Shown: positions 35,494 to 46,435 of the stretch, piece after piece
Layout of the letters: each line of letters opens with the position of its first letter
Position numbering within the stretch: the first letter of the stretch is position 1
NCBI GenBank assembly: GCA_951802425.1
Contig: OX637794.1
Coordinates: 558,001 to 622,000, forward strand
Reading direction: 5' to 3'
Source: Clavaria fumosa
Lineage: Eukaryota > Basidiomycota > Agaricomycetes > Agaricales > Clavariaceae
DNA: 64,000 bases
The notes under the pieces: generated by a model
What the model was told of the DNA's origin: nothing
What the model saw: only the letters and a program-made list of their open reading frames with translations
Database searches by the model: none
Translations under genes and position numbers: made by a program

Positions 35494-36126
35494 GATATGG
35501 CCAACGGTGACGAGGATGGTGTTATCGCAATCAGCGCTCGTCGGGTGGCGGCGGGCAGGCGGAGTCTCACCCTTGTTGTATGTCACGTGCTCGTTAACAT
35601 GTCTGCCTCCTACTCATTGAAAATGCATAGATTAATGGCTATATCCTCGTCCGACTCCTTCTTCGAGACCTTTTCTTTTTCTCACCCGCCGCATCTGAGG
35701 ATCACCCCGTGCTCGTCGTAGGACCGCTTTGGGATCTCCGCTTGTACCTGCGAGCAAGAGCGGTAGGAAGAGGAAACTGCACTTGGGGAAACCATTTGCA
35801 CCCAGGCCTGAGGCACCGACCCTGGACAAGGTTCCGACGCCGGCCCTTTCCGCTCCCTCAGGCTCTGCCCCACTGTCCACAGTGCAACCAGGCCCCATGA
35901 TTGGATTTGGCACTGCCAGCCCCTCTATCTGTGCCTTCACATGTTCGTGCTGCTTTCTCCACCTCCATTGGGTTGGATTCAAAAGAGAGGCTGGGGCTGT
36001 TGCTACCTTCAACTGTGCCCACTCTTACCATGGACCAGTTGTTGTCTTCACAGGAGCTATATGTATTTCAGATGTTGTTTTGCAGTCTCTAAAGTCTGTG
36101 CTGTGTACAGTTGTGGACAAGCAAAC
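35494..36126. other. Region upstream of NLR gene; possible truncated gene fragment
   Basis: The plus strand at about 35637-36010 reads ISSSDSFFETFSFSHPPHLR and, in another frame, GSPLVPASKSGRKRKLHLGK followed by Pro/Ser/Thr-rich sequence. This looks like the start of a disordered protein, but I find no homologue. It stops shortly before the LTR of the chromovirus at 36127 and may be a gene broken by that insertion. Not called as a CDS. Confidence 0.3.
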
Positions 36127-36423
36127 TGTCAGGACTGCTTACATAAGCACCTGAGAAGTGTGAGGGAGGGTTGCGAAAGAGATGCGGGAAGATCACAGGA
36201 AAGTCACATGACCTGGACAGGTGGCAGATTATGTAATGTGAAAGTCACATGACCCAGGCCTGGGCACATCACATGACTCATGGGTCCAAGCGTGGGAACA
36301 ACTCCCAGGGTTCCCGCTATATATACTATGTCTTTTTCCTACTTGTACCCTTTTCCCCTTATGTTAGTATTGTCATCATCAACCTTACGTTAAGCTGTGT
36401 GAAGCATGAGACTAAGTCTGACA
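36127..36423 (+). repeat. Left LTR of chromovirus 1
   Basis: 297 bp, TGTCA...TGACA ends. Contains three TCACATGA boxes and a TATATATA box near 36320. Target duplication CAAAC precedes it. Confidence 0.93.
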
Positions 36424-37049
36424 CAATACTAACATCACACCCATCCACCCTAGCCCTGTGTCCTAACCCGGCTAGCCTGGACCCCTATCTCAAACTGTCA
36501 CACTCTGTCACAGCTTATCCCCCTCATCCTCTATCTCTTTACCCTGCCTGCAGTGTGCAACAGAACCACGTGAAATTTTTACTGTGTATAGATACATGTG
36601 ACCCAACCCAGAGCACAGCCACTGTACTCCTCCCAGTGAATTGTTTAGTGTACAGGGCAAGAAAGGCCCTCTACATAGTCTTCTAGTAGTTTCCTGGTCC
36701 AGTGGACAGGGCCCTTGCTCTGTGACCATTGTCAGAAGGGCACATGGGCAACTCATTAAGAGTTGTGGAGTGACCACCTGGGACACTGTTTGGGCCCCAC
36801 GCTAGCAATAGCTTCAGTGTTCTATAGGTACTTAAGTACATAGAAGAGCAGCCTGAGAGGACAGGACTGCTAAGAGATCGAAGAAATCCTGAGTGCCCAA
36901 GGCCCGGAACTTTATTTACAGCATCTAAGACTGAGACTGCGTTGAGCCCAGCTCCCCCCCAATTCACCAGTAACCGATGTACCCCAGACCCCATCACTGC
37001 CACCAGGGCCTGAGATGGCAGACCATGTTGCCTGCCTGCAGCCCCACCG

Positions 37050-37790
37050 ATGAGGCTTAACTTATCTGTTGCCCCCTTCGATGGGCAGAAAAAGAACTTC
37101 CACACATTCCTCCATTCACTTCACCTCCAGTTTATGGCAAATCTGATTATCTATGCCATGGACCTGGCAAAGGTCCTCTACACCCTCAGCGAAATCGCTG
37201 GAGATGGGTTTGCCACTGAGTGGGCAAATATGAAGGGAGAGGAAATCCTGGGTAATGACAAGGTTGGAACCTGGGTAGAATTCATGGAGGAGATGAAGCG
37301 GGCCTTTGACAACCTGAATGACTGCACAACTGCGCTCACTGACATCGCTAAGCTGAAACAGGGCCTTACGACTGCGCCTGAGTTCTTTGCGAGATTTGAG
37401 ACACTGTTCCGGAGAGTGGAGTTGGATGAAGTGAGGGATTTGGACATCTTGGTCCACTGGATGGAGCTGAACCTCAGCAGGAGATTGGTGGCGAGGATCT
37501 ATGGTGTCTCTCCAATGCCAGAAGACTACAGAGGGTGGAAGGCACTTGCTGAGAGGCTGGATGCCCAGCAGCAATGGTTCAACAGCATTATTGCCCAGCA
37601 GAACTCTGTGCGCCCTACCCCACCCACTGCCAACCAACCCACTTCACCCCAGCCCCTCGCCCCTTCCTGGCCCAGCCACAGGCCCGCACCCCTGCCCCTC
37701 CCATCATGCCATGTCCTGCCAGTGCTGGTGATGCTATGTTGGTTGATCATGCCTGTGCTCCTGGAGTAGGATGCACCTGTTTCTGATGTG
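37050..37790 (+). pseudogene. gag of chromovirus 1, frameshifted
   Basis: Retrotransposon gag-type protein. The open part from 37050 contains the capsid-like region (VLYTLSEIAGDGFATEWANM, PEFFARFETLFRRVELDE, YRGWKALAERLDAQQQWFNS). A frameshift near 37600 leads to a Pro-rich linker, then a zinc-knuckle CxxC...H...C pattern near 37770-37815 in which the second residue of the knuckle is a TGA stop (37784-37786). A nucleocapsid of this kind normally packages element RNA. Inactive here. Confidence 0.8.
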
Positions 37791-38167
37791 GCAAGCTGGC
37801 CACATGGTGAGAGACTGCCTCCTCCCAGACACATGCCCACAGATCCTGAGACTGCAGGTCTGTGCCATGGAAAGCCAGATGCAAAATGCTGAGGACTATG
37901 AGAACGAGATCACGTTGCTCCAAGACCATGTGGAGTTGCTTGAGAGAGAAAAGAGGGCTCCTGTTGAGGAGCCGGATTTTGGAGATGAGGTCCAGTGAGT
38001 CCAAACTGGCACCTCGGGAGTAGATATCCCAGCCCCCCTCCCATCCCTGTATCCACAGCTAGTATTCCAAAATACACTATCTTGCAGCGGAGACACACCT
38101 GGATTGGGGCTGAGATGAAGGACAAAGCAGAAATGGAAACTGCTAAGAGCGAAATACTGAAAGCGAA

Positions 38168-41100
38168 ATGGGGACCAGCAGGAAAGGGGAGCCAACAAAG
38201 TGCCTTGCAGAGGTGCTGAAGGACACCCTATTGCATATGCCCCAAGAGCTCTCCATCCAGGTGCACCTGGAAGCTCTCAGCACTGGCAAATGGGCAACTA
38301 TGAAACCCCTTGTTGACTCAGGCTGCACCAACTGCTTTATGGATTTGGAGTGGGCAAAGAAAGTGGGACTGGAACTATCTCTCTTGCTGAACCCAATCAC
38401 CATGTATAATGTGGATGGAACACAGAACAGGAATGGTAAAATCCAGTATGGGATGGACTTGCTTGTTGTAGTTGGTGACCACCAGGAGCAGATCCACTTC
38501 CTGCTAGGGAAGACCCAGTCCCATATGGTGATCCTTGGGCATGACTGGTTAAAGCGACATAACCCAGACATTGACTGGGTGAAAGCTGAAGTGAAGCTTA
38601 CTCGCTGCCCCAGTGCCTGCACCTCTTCCCCTCACTCCCACCTGACCCCAGCACAAGCCCCTGCACCCCTGAAAACAAGTACCCTGGCCTCTGCCAGTAT
38701 TCCAGACACCTGTTTTCCCAACACTGGCCCCACTCCCAATTGGCCCAGCCTCTACCCCTTGGTCTTTAGCGAAGCAAAGTGGGATGAGCTCCCCTGCTCC
38801 CACCCTGACTTTGATATTAAAATTGAGTTCAAGACTGATCCTGGGCACCTCTCCACTAAGCTATACTCACTAATGCAAGAAGAGATGGTGGAGATGAACT
38901 GATGGGTGGATGAGCAGTTGGCATCTGGATGTATCTGACCTTCAAAATCCCCGTATGCGAGCCCCTTCTTCTTCAAATGCGAGAAGGACAAACTGCAACC
39001 GATTATTGACTACTTGAGGCTTAATGCACATCTGATTAAAGACAAGTACCCCCTCCCCCTCATCCAAGACACTGTGGATGTGTTGAAGGGGGCAACCATC
39101 TATTCTAAGATTGATGTGAAGGGAGGTTTCCCATCCATGCAGGTCTGGCCAGAGCACCAGCACTGCTGTGCCTTCTTGACACCTTGTGGACTCTTTGAAC
39201 CAGCTGTCATGTGGTTTGGACTGCAGAATGCACCAGCCACCTTCCAGCGCTTCATGAATCATGTGTTGAGGGAGGAGATTGCGGGAGGACATGTCTGAGC
39301 TTATGTGGATGATGTGATTGTGTTTGCAGAGGATTTGGCAACACATCAGTACTGGATGGATCGGGTCTTGTGGAAGTTCAGGGAGAATGGGCTGTGCCTC
39401 AGACTCAGCAAGTGTGAGTTTGAGATGGATGAGGTCCTCTTCCTTGGGATGAAAATCTCCCACAACCATTTGGAGCATGACCCAGCTAAAGGCGTGGTGG
39501 TCTGTAACTGGCCCAGACTGAGGAATGTGAAAGAGGTACAAAGATTCAACAGGATGCTGAACTACCTCCACTGGCACATCCTGAACCTTTTTGCCTGGGC
39601 AAAGCCACTCTTCCGGTTGACAGGGAAGGTCCCATGGAGATGGGAGGAGGAGGAGGAAGCAGCCTTCCGAGATCTCCGCCTGGCACTAGTATCAGTCCCA
39701 GTCTTGGCTCTACCACAAGACAAAGGGAGGTGGAAGGTAGAAACGGATGCGAGCAACTTGGCAACTGGAGGAGTTCTCTCGCAGCAGCAGGTGGATGGGA
39801 CTTGGAGAGTTGTAGACTATATCTCCAAGGCCCTCACTGCAGCTGAGAAGAATTACGATGTGTATGACAAGGAGTTCCTGGCTGTAATCTGGGCACTACA
39901 TGAGTGGCGGGCTTACCTGATTGGGGTGGAAGAGACCATTGAAATCTGGACAGACCATGCTAACCTCCAGTACTTCTGGAAGCCCCAGAAGTTGAAATGG
40001 AGGCAGGTCCGTTGGGTTGGGGAGCTCCAGTGCTTTGACTTCGAAATAAAGTATCAGACTGGAAAGTCAAACACAAAGGCAGATGTGCTCTCATGGAGAC
40101 CAGACTATGGAGAGATGGTAGAGGAGGATGCACCAGTGCAGGTTTTCCTGGAAACAGAAGTCCGTGTGTCATTCACATCGGAAATGGAGATGCTACTGCA
40201 GAAAAACAGTGTGATACATGTGCAGAAGCCGGAGGAGCCCAACGATGAGTGGATGAGAGATCGGATGGGGCTCTGGTGGAAGGCGGAAATCACATGGGTG
40301 CCCCCAGAAGCACATGAGGCAGTGCTCACCTTTGAGCATGACCTCCCCATCACTGGGTGCCCTGGTCCATGAAAGCTGAGGGCAGCACTGTTGAGGTCCT
40401 ACTGGTGGGTGGGCATGGTGAAGGATTCCAATTGATATGCAGGTGGATGTGAGACATGCCAACGAGTAAAGCCCAACTGTACCAGGCACGCCGCCCCACT
40501 CCATCCACACCCTGTCCCTGAGAGCCTCTGGGCAGTTATCTCTTGGGACATTGTTGGGCCTTTCCCCCTCTCACGTGGTCATAATGCAATCCTTGTCATT
40601 GTTGGGCCTTTCCCCCTCTCACGTGGTCACAATGCAATCCTTGTCATTGTCAACAAGTTCACAAAGTGAACTCTCATCGAGGCGATTGGCCTTGACCTCA
40701 CAGGACTTGGTGCTGCTCGGATCCTTTGAGACCAGGTCTTCCGCAACCATGGAGTCCCACAGAAAGTTGTGAGTGACCAGGGAACCCAATTCGTGTCCAG
40801 ATTCATGAAGGAGTTCTATGGGATGATTGGGGTCAAGGTGAACCCGAGTACAGCCTTCCACCCACAAATGGATGGGCAGACAGAATGGGTCAACCAGGAA
40901 GTGGAAGTGTATCTCCAGGCCTATGTTGACCATCTGCAGGATGATTGGGCAGAGTGGCTGTCTACAGCAGAGTTTGTGCTCAATAACCGTGAGCACTCAG
41001 CCACTGGATTCATGCCTTTCTATCTGGAGTATGGCTGGCACCCTTGGAATGGTGGTATCTGGCCACCTACTGAAGTGAACCCTGTGGTGGATGAGTGGAT

Positions 41101-41661
41101 GGCCAAGCTCACGGAATCCTGAAGAGCAGCCAGGGAAGCAATGGGGAAGGCAGCGGATGCGATGAAGGCCAGCTATGATAAGGGAAAGTGCCTGAGTCGT
41201 GAATACTCAAAGGGGGACTTAGTCTGGCTGGACACTCAGAACCTGAGGATTGACCCTCCAAGAAGCTTGATAACGAGCATGCTGGACCCTTTGCCATTGA
41301 AGAAAAGGTTGGACCAGCTGTGTACCAGCTCAAGCTCCCTTGAGCATGGCACATTCACCAGGTTTTCAACAAGCTGCTACTCACTCCATATGTTGCCCCC
41401 TCTTTCCCTTCCCAGAACTTGCCTCCACCCCCACCCCCCATGATTGATGATGACCACTTGGAGTATGATGTGGAGGCAATTCTTGATGTCAAGAAGGTTG
41501 GACGGGGAGTGAGGTATTTGGTGAAGTGGTTGGGATACCTGGTGGAGGAGAACACTTGGGAGCCTTGTCACAACCTCACTAACATTACGCTGTTACTCCG
41601 GGACTTCTTCCAGCAACACCCCAACAAAGCAAAATTGGCTGGTCGAGACGCCCAGCCTTAA
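38168..41661 (+). pseudogene. pol of chromovirus 1 (protease, RT, RNase H, integrase, chromodomain), stop-ridden
   Basis: Domains in order. Aspartic protease with the DSGCT active-site motif at about 38317-38331. Reverse transcriptase from about 38750, with YVDDV at about 39302. RNase H with VETDASNLATGG and, further on, IWTDHANLQYFW. Integrase with the zinc region CETCQRVKP at about 40450, the DDE core (VVSDQGTQFVSRFMKEFY and ASTAFHPQ-type end, at 40770-40890), and a C-terminal VWLDTQNLR segment. Chromodomain at 41440-41600 (VEAILDVKKVGRGVRYLVKW). In-frame stops include TGA at 38900, 38936, 39296, 40667, 40727 and 41120. A 48 bp tandem duplication lies at 40551-40646. Confidence 0.88.
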
Positions 41662-41672
41662 GAGGGGGGTGA

Positions 41673-41965
41673 TGTCAGGACTGCTTACATAAGCACCTGA
41701 GAAGCGTGAGGGAGGGTTGCGAAAGAGATGTGGGAAGATTGTGGGAAAGTCACGTGACCTGGATGGGTGGCAGATTATGTAATGTAAAAGTCACATGACC
41801 CAGGCCTGGGTGCATCACGTGACTCATGGGGTCCGAGCATGGGAACACCAGCAACTCCTCGGGTTCCTGCTATCTTTTTCCTACTTGTACCCTTTTCCCC
41901 TTATGTTAGTATCGTCATCATCGACCTTACGTTAAGCTGTGTGAAGTGTGAGACTAAGTCTGACA
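41673..41965 (+). repeat. Right LTR of chromovirus 1
   Basis: 293 bp, same ends and boxes as the left LTR, followed by CAAAC target duplication. The polypurine tract lies immediately upstream. Confidence 0.93.
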
Positions 41966-42218
41966 CAAACTCATCCAATTTTTCCTGACCAAGGTAAATT
42001 TTTTGGGACAAAATGAGTGTCAGATCTGGATTCAGAGACACAAAAAAAACCCAAATCCATTGAGTTCTATATTCCCACAACTTTTTTGGCCCACCAAAAT
42101 TCTGAGCCAAAAAATCAAAATTTTCATGACTACTGCCATCAGTTTAAAACAGATTCTATGTCCATCATAGCCCTTTGTGAGACCTGCTGGTGCTGCTTTT
42201 GTTTTCTAACTGCCCAGG

Positions 42219-45135
42219 TATCAGACTGGATCTCACACAACTTAAATGTAAGGTCATGATGACAATACCAACATAAGAAAAAAAGAGTACAAAAAAGGAA
42301 AAGTGAAGGTGTATATATACTGAATGCTTTGGCACTTGCCAGCATTCCCACACTCAGACCTCTTGCATCATGTGATGTGCTAAAGCCTGGGTCATGTGAC
42401 CTGTGCCTTAGGTAAGCCAGCTCCCATCCAGATCATGTGACTTGTCCACAACCTTCCCACAGCCTTCTACCACTACTTTTTGGTGGCTTACATAAGCAAT
42501 CCTAACATCACCCCCCTCTCAAGGCTGAGTGTCTCAACCTGCCAGCTCTGCTTTGTTGGGGTGTTGCCAGAAGAAGTCCTTGAGCACCTGTGTGATGTTA
42601 GTGAGGTTCCAGCAAGGCTCCCAAGTGTTCTCCTCAGCTGGGTACCCCAGCCACTTCACCAAGTACCTCACCCCACACCCAACCTTCTTGACATCAAGGA
42701 TCACCTCAACATCATACTCCAAGTGGTCATCCTCAATCATAGCAGGAAGTGGTGGTGGAGGATTCTGAGAGGGGAAAGAGGGGGGATGGTATGGTGTCAA
42801 CAGCAATTCATTGAAAACTCGATGGATATGCCAGGCCTGAGGGAGCTTGAGGTGATACCCAGCAGGTCCCACCTTCTCCTCGACCATGAAGGGGCCCACA
42901 CACTTGTTGTGAAGCTTTTTAGAGGGTCAGTCCATCTTCAGGTTCCTAGTGTCCAGCCAGACCAGATCTCCTTTGGAGTACTCACAACCTGGGTGCTTTC
43001 CCACATTGTAACTCTTCTTCATTGCTTCTGCTGCTTTCTCCATTGCTTCCTTGGCTGCTCTTCGGAACTCCATGAGCTTAGCCATCCACTTGTCTGCTGC
43101 AGGGATTACCTCTGAGGGTGGGTGGAGTCCCTCATTCCATGGGTGCCAGCCATACTCAAGGAAGAAAGGCATCTGTCCTGTTGCTGAGTGCTCACAGTTG
43201 TTAAGGGCAAACTCTGCAGTGGACAACCACTCAGCCCAGTCATCCTGGAGGTGATCCACATAGGCATGGAGATAGATCTCAATCTCCTGGTTTGTGTCAG
43301 GACCCATTCATTTTTCCCTTGCTCAAACCAACTCTACCAATACCTACGAACCTCCTGACAGCCCTCTATAACCTCGCAAGCCCCTCTACACACTTCCGGA
43401 ACCTGCTGTCCCCTTCTGGGAGCCTCTCCGACCTTCTCCGCCCTTACACGACACTCGCGACCACCACACTGTACTCGCGACGCACTTCTCTACCGCACCT
43501 TACATACCTACCACCCAAACCCACCAAATTGATGTGCAACATGCAGTTATGCAATCTCTTCATCCGACATGTGACTTGCCATGTGGCACCATCAGCGCTA
43601 CCAGCATTACCTGTGTTATCAGTGTTGCTCAAGTGACTCGCCACCCAAGGTCACCTGTGTTACTACTGACATCCACATGATCGCTTGCATGACCTTGCGA
43701 CTTTGACGATGAAACACACCGCTGACAGTCAGCTGTATGCTACTTCAAATTATGCTCCCTTTCTTCTCCCCAGTCCTCTATAACTATGCTAGTTATGATC
43801 AGAACATCTCTTCGTAGTTATAGTTACTTATATGATTATTTAACTAGGTTGCGACCCATGACTGGTCAGGTTCACAACCTTACTTATGTCTTCTTTACCC
43901 CTCATGACCTTAGTAGAACATGCACACAGTCACTCCATGATTAGTTATACTCCATACTACTATAATTCTGTCGCTTGGCGACCTCTGTACTTTTCCTTTT
44001 CTGTTTTGCTTCTTGTACACATGTATATAAAGTCTTGCATGTACTTACAGTATGCTTACACTAGACTTGATATTGACGCATTATTGGTTTAAGCTTGAGG
44101 CCTGATGCCCTTTGAGCTTCGAACCAGCACGATTGATAGTGCTTGTCTCACTTGGTGACCAGAACACACCAAGACACACTCTGCTTTCTTTCTACTTCGT
44201 CCTCTGCACTCGTGCAACTCACACAACTAAGTATTCTCTCTAAACTTGTCTTGGTACTGATCCCGGAACCCTACAGGTTCTCTCATCAGTTGGCAAGGTC
44301 ATCACCTTCAATTGAACTACTTCTCGACATTGTTGCGACCTCTCGCAACCTTCTCTACATCGTCTATTTCTTCCAAACTTGTCTTCTCCACCTTCTACAT
44401 TTCGTCAAACATTTCCGCGACCTTCCAGGACTGAGCATTCTTGACTGTGCTCAATAGTTGATTGATCTTAGTGAGTCTCCAAGACCAGTCACCAACAAGT
44501 CAACCTTCAACTATATTCACAAAACGGGACAAGTCCTAACAGTTTGCCTGCTCTGTCTGCCCATCAGTCTGTGGATGAAAGGCTGTACTTGGGTTTGCTT
44601 TCACTCAGATCATGGAGCAGAACTCCTTCATGAACTGAGACACAAACTGGGACCCCTGGTCACTTGCAACTTTATGTGGGACTCTATGGTCATGGAATAT
44701 TCAATCCTGGAGGAGGTGCACTGCCCTGAGTCCTGTGAGGTCAAGTCCAATCCCTTCCAGCAATGTATGTTTCATGAACTTGTCAATGATGACAAGGATG
44801 GCATTATGCCAATGTGAGAGGGGGAGGGGTCCGACTATATCCCATGTGATCACTGACCAGACCAAAGGGTAACAGCTGGGCCAATTGGGGGTGGGGCCAT
44901 GGTTGGGAAACTGGGTGTCCAGGATACTCACAGATGTGAGGGTACTTGTTTTCAGCAGTGCAGGGGCTTGCAGGGACACTCTCTCATGCAGTCTCCAGGT
45001 CAAATCTTCTCCTTGTATTGTCCTGTCATCTTCCATCCTCTCCTGCTGTGCCCACACCCCTTCCTGTCGATGTGGCTTGAGTGCAGAATTCCTGCCCACT
45101 GTCGGGATTGCCACTATGCCCCTCCCTGCTGTCAT
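42219..45135 (-). mobile_element. Second chromovirus copy, internally deleted and interrupted
   Basis: Minus-strand relative of chromovirus 1. Its LTR occupies about 42219-42507 (reads TGTTAGGATTGCTTACATAA on the minus strand), with a polypurine tract next to it. Next come a chromodomain reading frame (42534-42899, LDVKKVGCGVRYLVKWLGYP), the integrase C-terminal part (42927-43307) and, beyond a solo LTR insertion, the integrase core (about 44547-44820). Upstream of that, the protease-RT linker is fused directly to integrase (NWPSCYPLVWSVITWDIVGP), so RT and RNase H were lost by internal deletion. The 5' end and second LTR are missing at the junction with the third Gypsy element near 45135. 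Confidence 0.85.
43295..44541 (+). mobile_element. 1247 bp solo LTR inside chromovirus 2 integrase
   Basis: Begins TGTCAGGACCC and ends GTCCTAACA, with a 5 bp duplication GTTTG at 43290-43294 and 44542-44546. The two sides are contiguous parts of the integrase of chromovirus 2, so the insertion is clear. There is no internal coding sequence, hence a solo LTR left after recombination. A TATATAAAG box near 44023 suggests the promoter reads on the plus strand. It is far longer than the other LTRs in the window and represents a different family. Confidence 0.85.
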
Positions 45136-45989
45136 TTATACTTGTATTTAGATGGAATTGACCTACTCTTGACAGATTGGCTCTGGAAACACAACCCCGT
45201 CATTGACTGGCAGTCCCATACCCCCGAATTCCGAAACTGCCATGACCAGCCCTGTGCCACCATGGTCCGAACTATTTCAAACAACTCCCCCAATTGGCTG
45301 ACCCTATTCCTGCAAGTATTTGGAGAGGAGTTTTATAATGTCCTAGCCCCACACTGCCCCAGAGTCAACATTGACATCTGGCTAGAGGATGGTGCCTGCC
45401 CATATCAATCCCAAATTTACCCGACACCCAAGGCTTATCATGCAGAGCTCTGGAAGTGGCTAGATGAGAACCTTGCAACTGGACAAATCTATCCTGGTCA
45501 GTTGCCCTGGGCAAGCCCCCTCTTCTTCAAGAATGAAGGAGACAAGCTCTGACTGGTGGTTGACTATAAACAGTTGAATGAGGTTATGGTCAAGAATGCC
45601 TATCCCCTCCCCCTCATTTGGAACATCTACAATCGCTTACAGAAGTTCTGATATTACTTGAAAATCAACATCTGGATTGGGTTCAACAATATCTGGGCAT
45701 CAAAGGAGAGTGAGAAGTTGCTGGCATTTATTTGTGAATACGGCCAATTCCTCTGCAGAGTCATGCCCTTTGGAGTAACTAATGCCCCTGTGATCTTCCA
45801 GGCTTTCATGGACAATGCCCTGAAAGATCTTGTGTCCACCAGCCAGGTCTTTGTGTACATCAATGACATCCTCATCTGCTCCAATACTTGTGAGGAACTC
45901 CACAACCTCATGGCATGGGTTTTCCAAGTTCTCCAGGAAAACCACTTGACTGTCAAACCCACATGTTGTTGTGATGTTTCATAAAAGGG

Positions 45990-46062
45990 TGACCACACTG
46001 GGGTTTGAACCTAGGACCTCCCAAACACATGGTGGGTGCTCTAACCACTGAGCTACATGGTC
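45990..46062 (-). ncRNA. tRNA-like sequence in left repeat of the TRIM element
   Basis: Reads on the minus strand as a 73 nt cloverleaf: acceptor stem GACCATG/TGTGGTC (with G:T pairs), D arm GCTC...GAGC, a 5 bp anticodon stem with one mismatch, and a T arm with TTCAAAC loop. A box TAGCTCAGTGGTTAGAGC and B box GGTTCAAACCCC are intact. Position 33 is A instead of the invariant T, so it is unlikely to be a working tRNA. A second copy lies at 46363-46435. Confidence 0.7.
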
Positions 46063-46362
46063 TACATTATAGTCCAATGAGGGGGACAGATATCTGATGC
46101 TGACTTGGTCACTCATGATGTGGTCACATGGTGCACTCAGAGGTCATCTGATCAGAGTGTCTCATCCCTGTTGTGATTGACTTCCACATTAATCAATCCA
46201 ACACTCCCCCTTAATGTAGGAAGTCACATGACCATCACATGACTTGGAGTTTCACCTCTGAGTTTCAACTCTGAGGTTTCAACCACCACACCTTCTTATG
46301 TCAGCAACATGCATCTGAAACGCGGGTCTCATAATCTGTTGTTGTGATGTTTCATAAAAGGG

Positions 46363-46435
46363 TGACCACACTGGGGTTTGAACCTAGGACCTCCCAAACA
46401 CATGGTGGGTGCTCTAACCACTGAGCTACATGGTC
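46363..46435 (-). ncRNA. tRNA-like sequence in right repeat of the TRIM element
   Basis: Same 73 nt tRNA-like sequence as at 45990-46062, with the same internal A and B boxes. It is part of the right terminal repeat and is not an independent gene. Confidence 0.7.

Larger units (their letters stand above)
36127..41965 (+). mobile_element. Full-length Ty3/Gypsy chromovirus with paired LTRs and 5 bp target duplication
   Basis: Complete element of 5839 bp. The left LTR (36127-36423) and right LTR (41673-41965) both begin TGTCAGGACTGC and end TCTGACA. The flanking direct repeat CAAAC is present at 36122-36126 and 41966-41970. A polypurine tract (AGAGGGGGGTGA) sits directly before the right LTR. 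Between the LTRs, in the usual order, are gag, protease, reverse transcriptase, RNase H, integrase and a chromodomain. All coding parts are on the plus strand and are broken by in-frame stops and frameshifts, so the copy is dead. The LTRs differ slightly, showing some age. No obvious tRNA primer-binding match was recognised after the left LTR. Confidence 0.95.
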
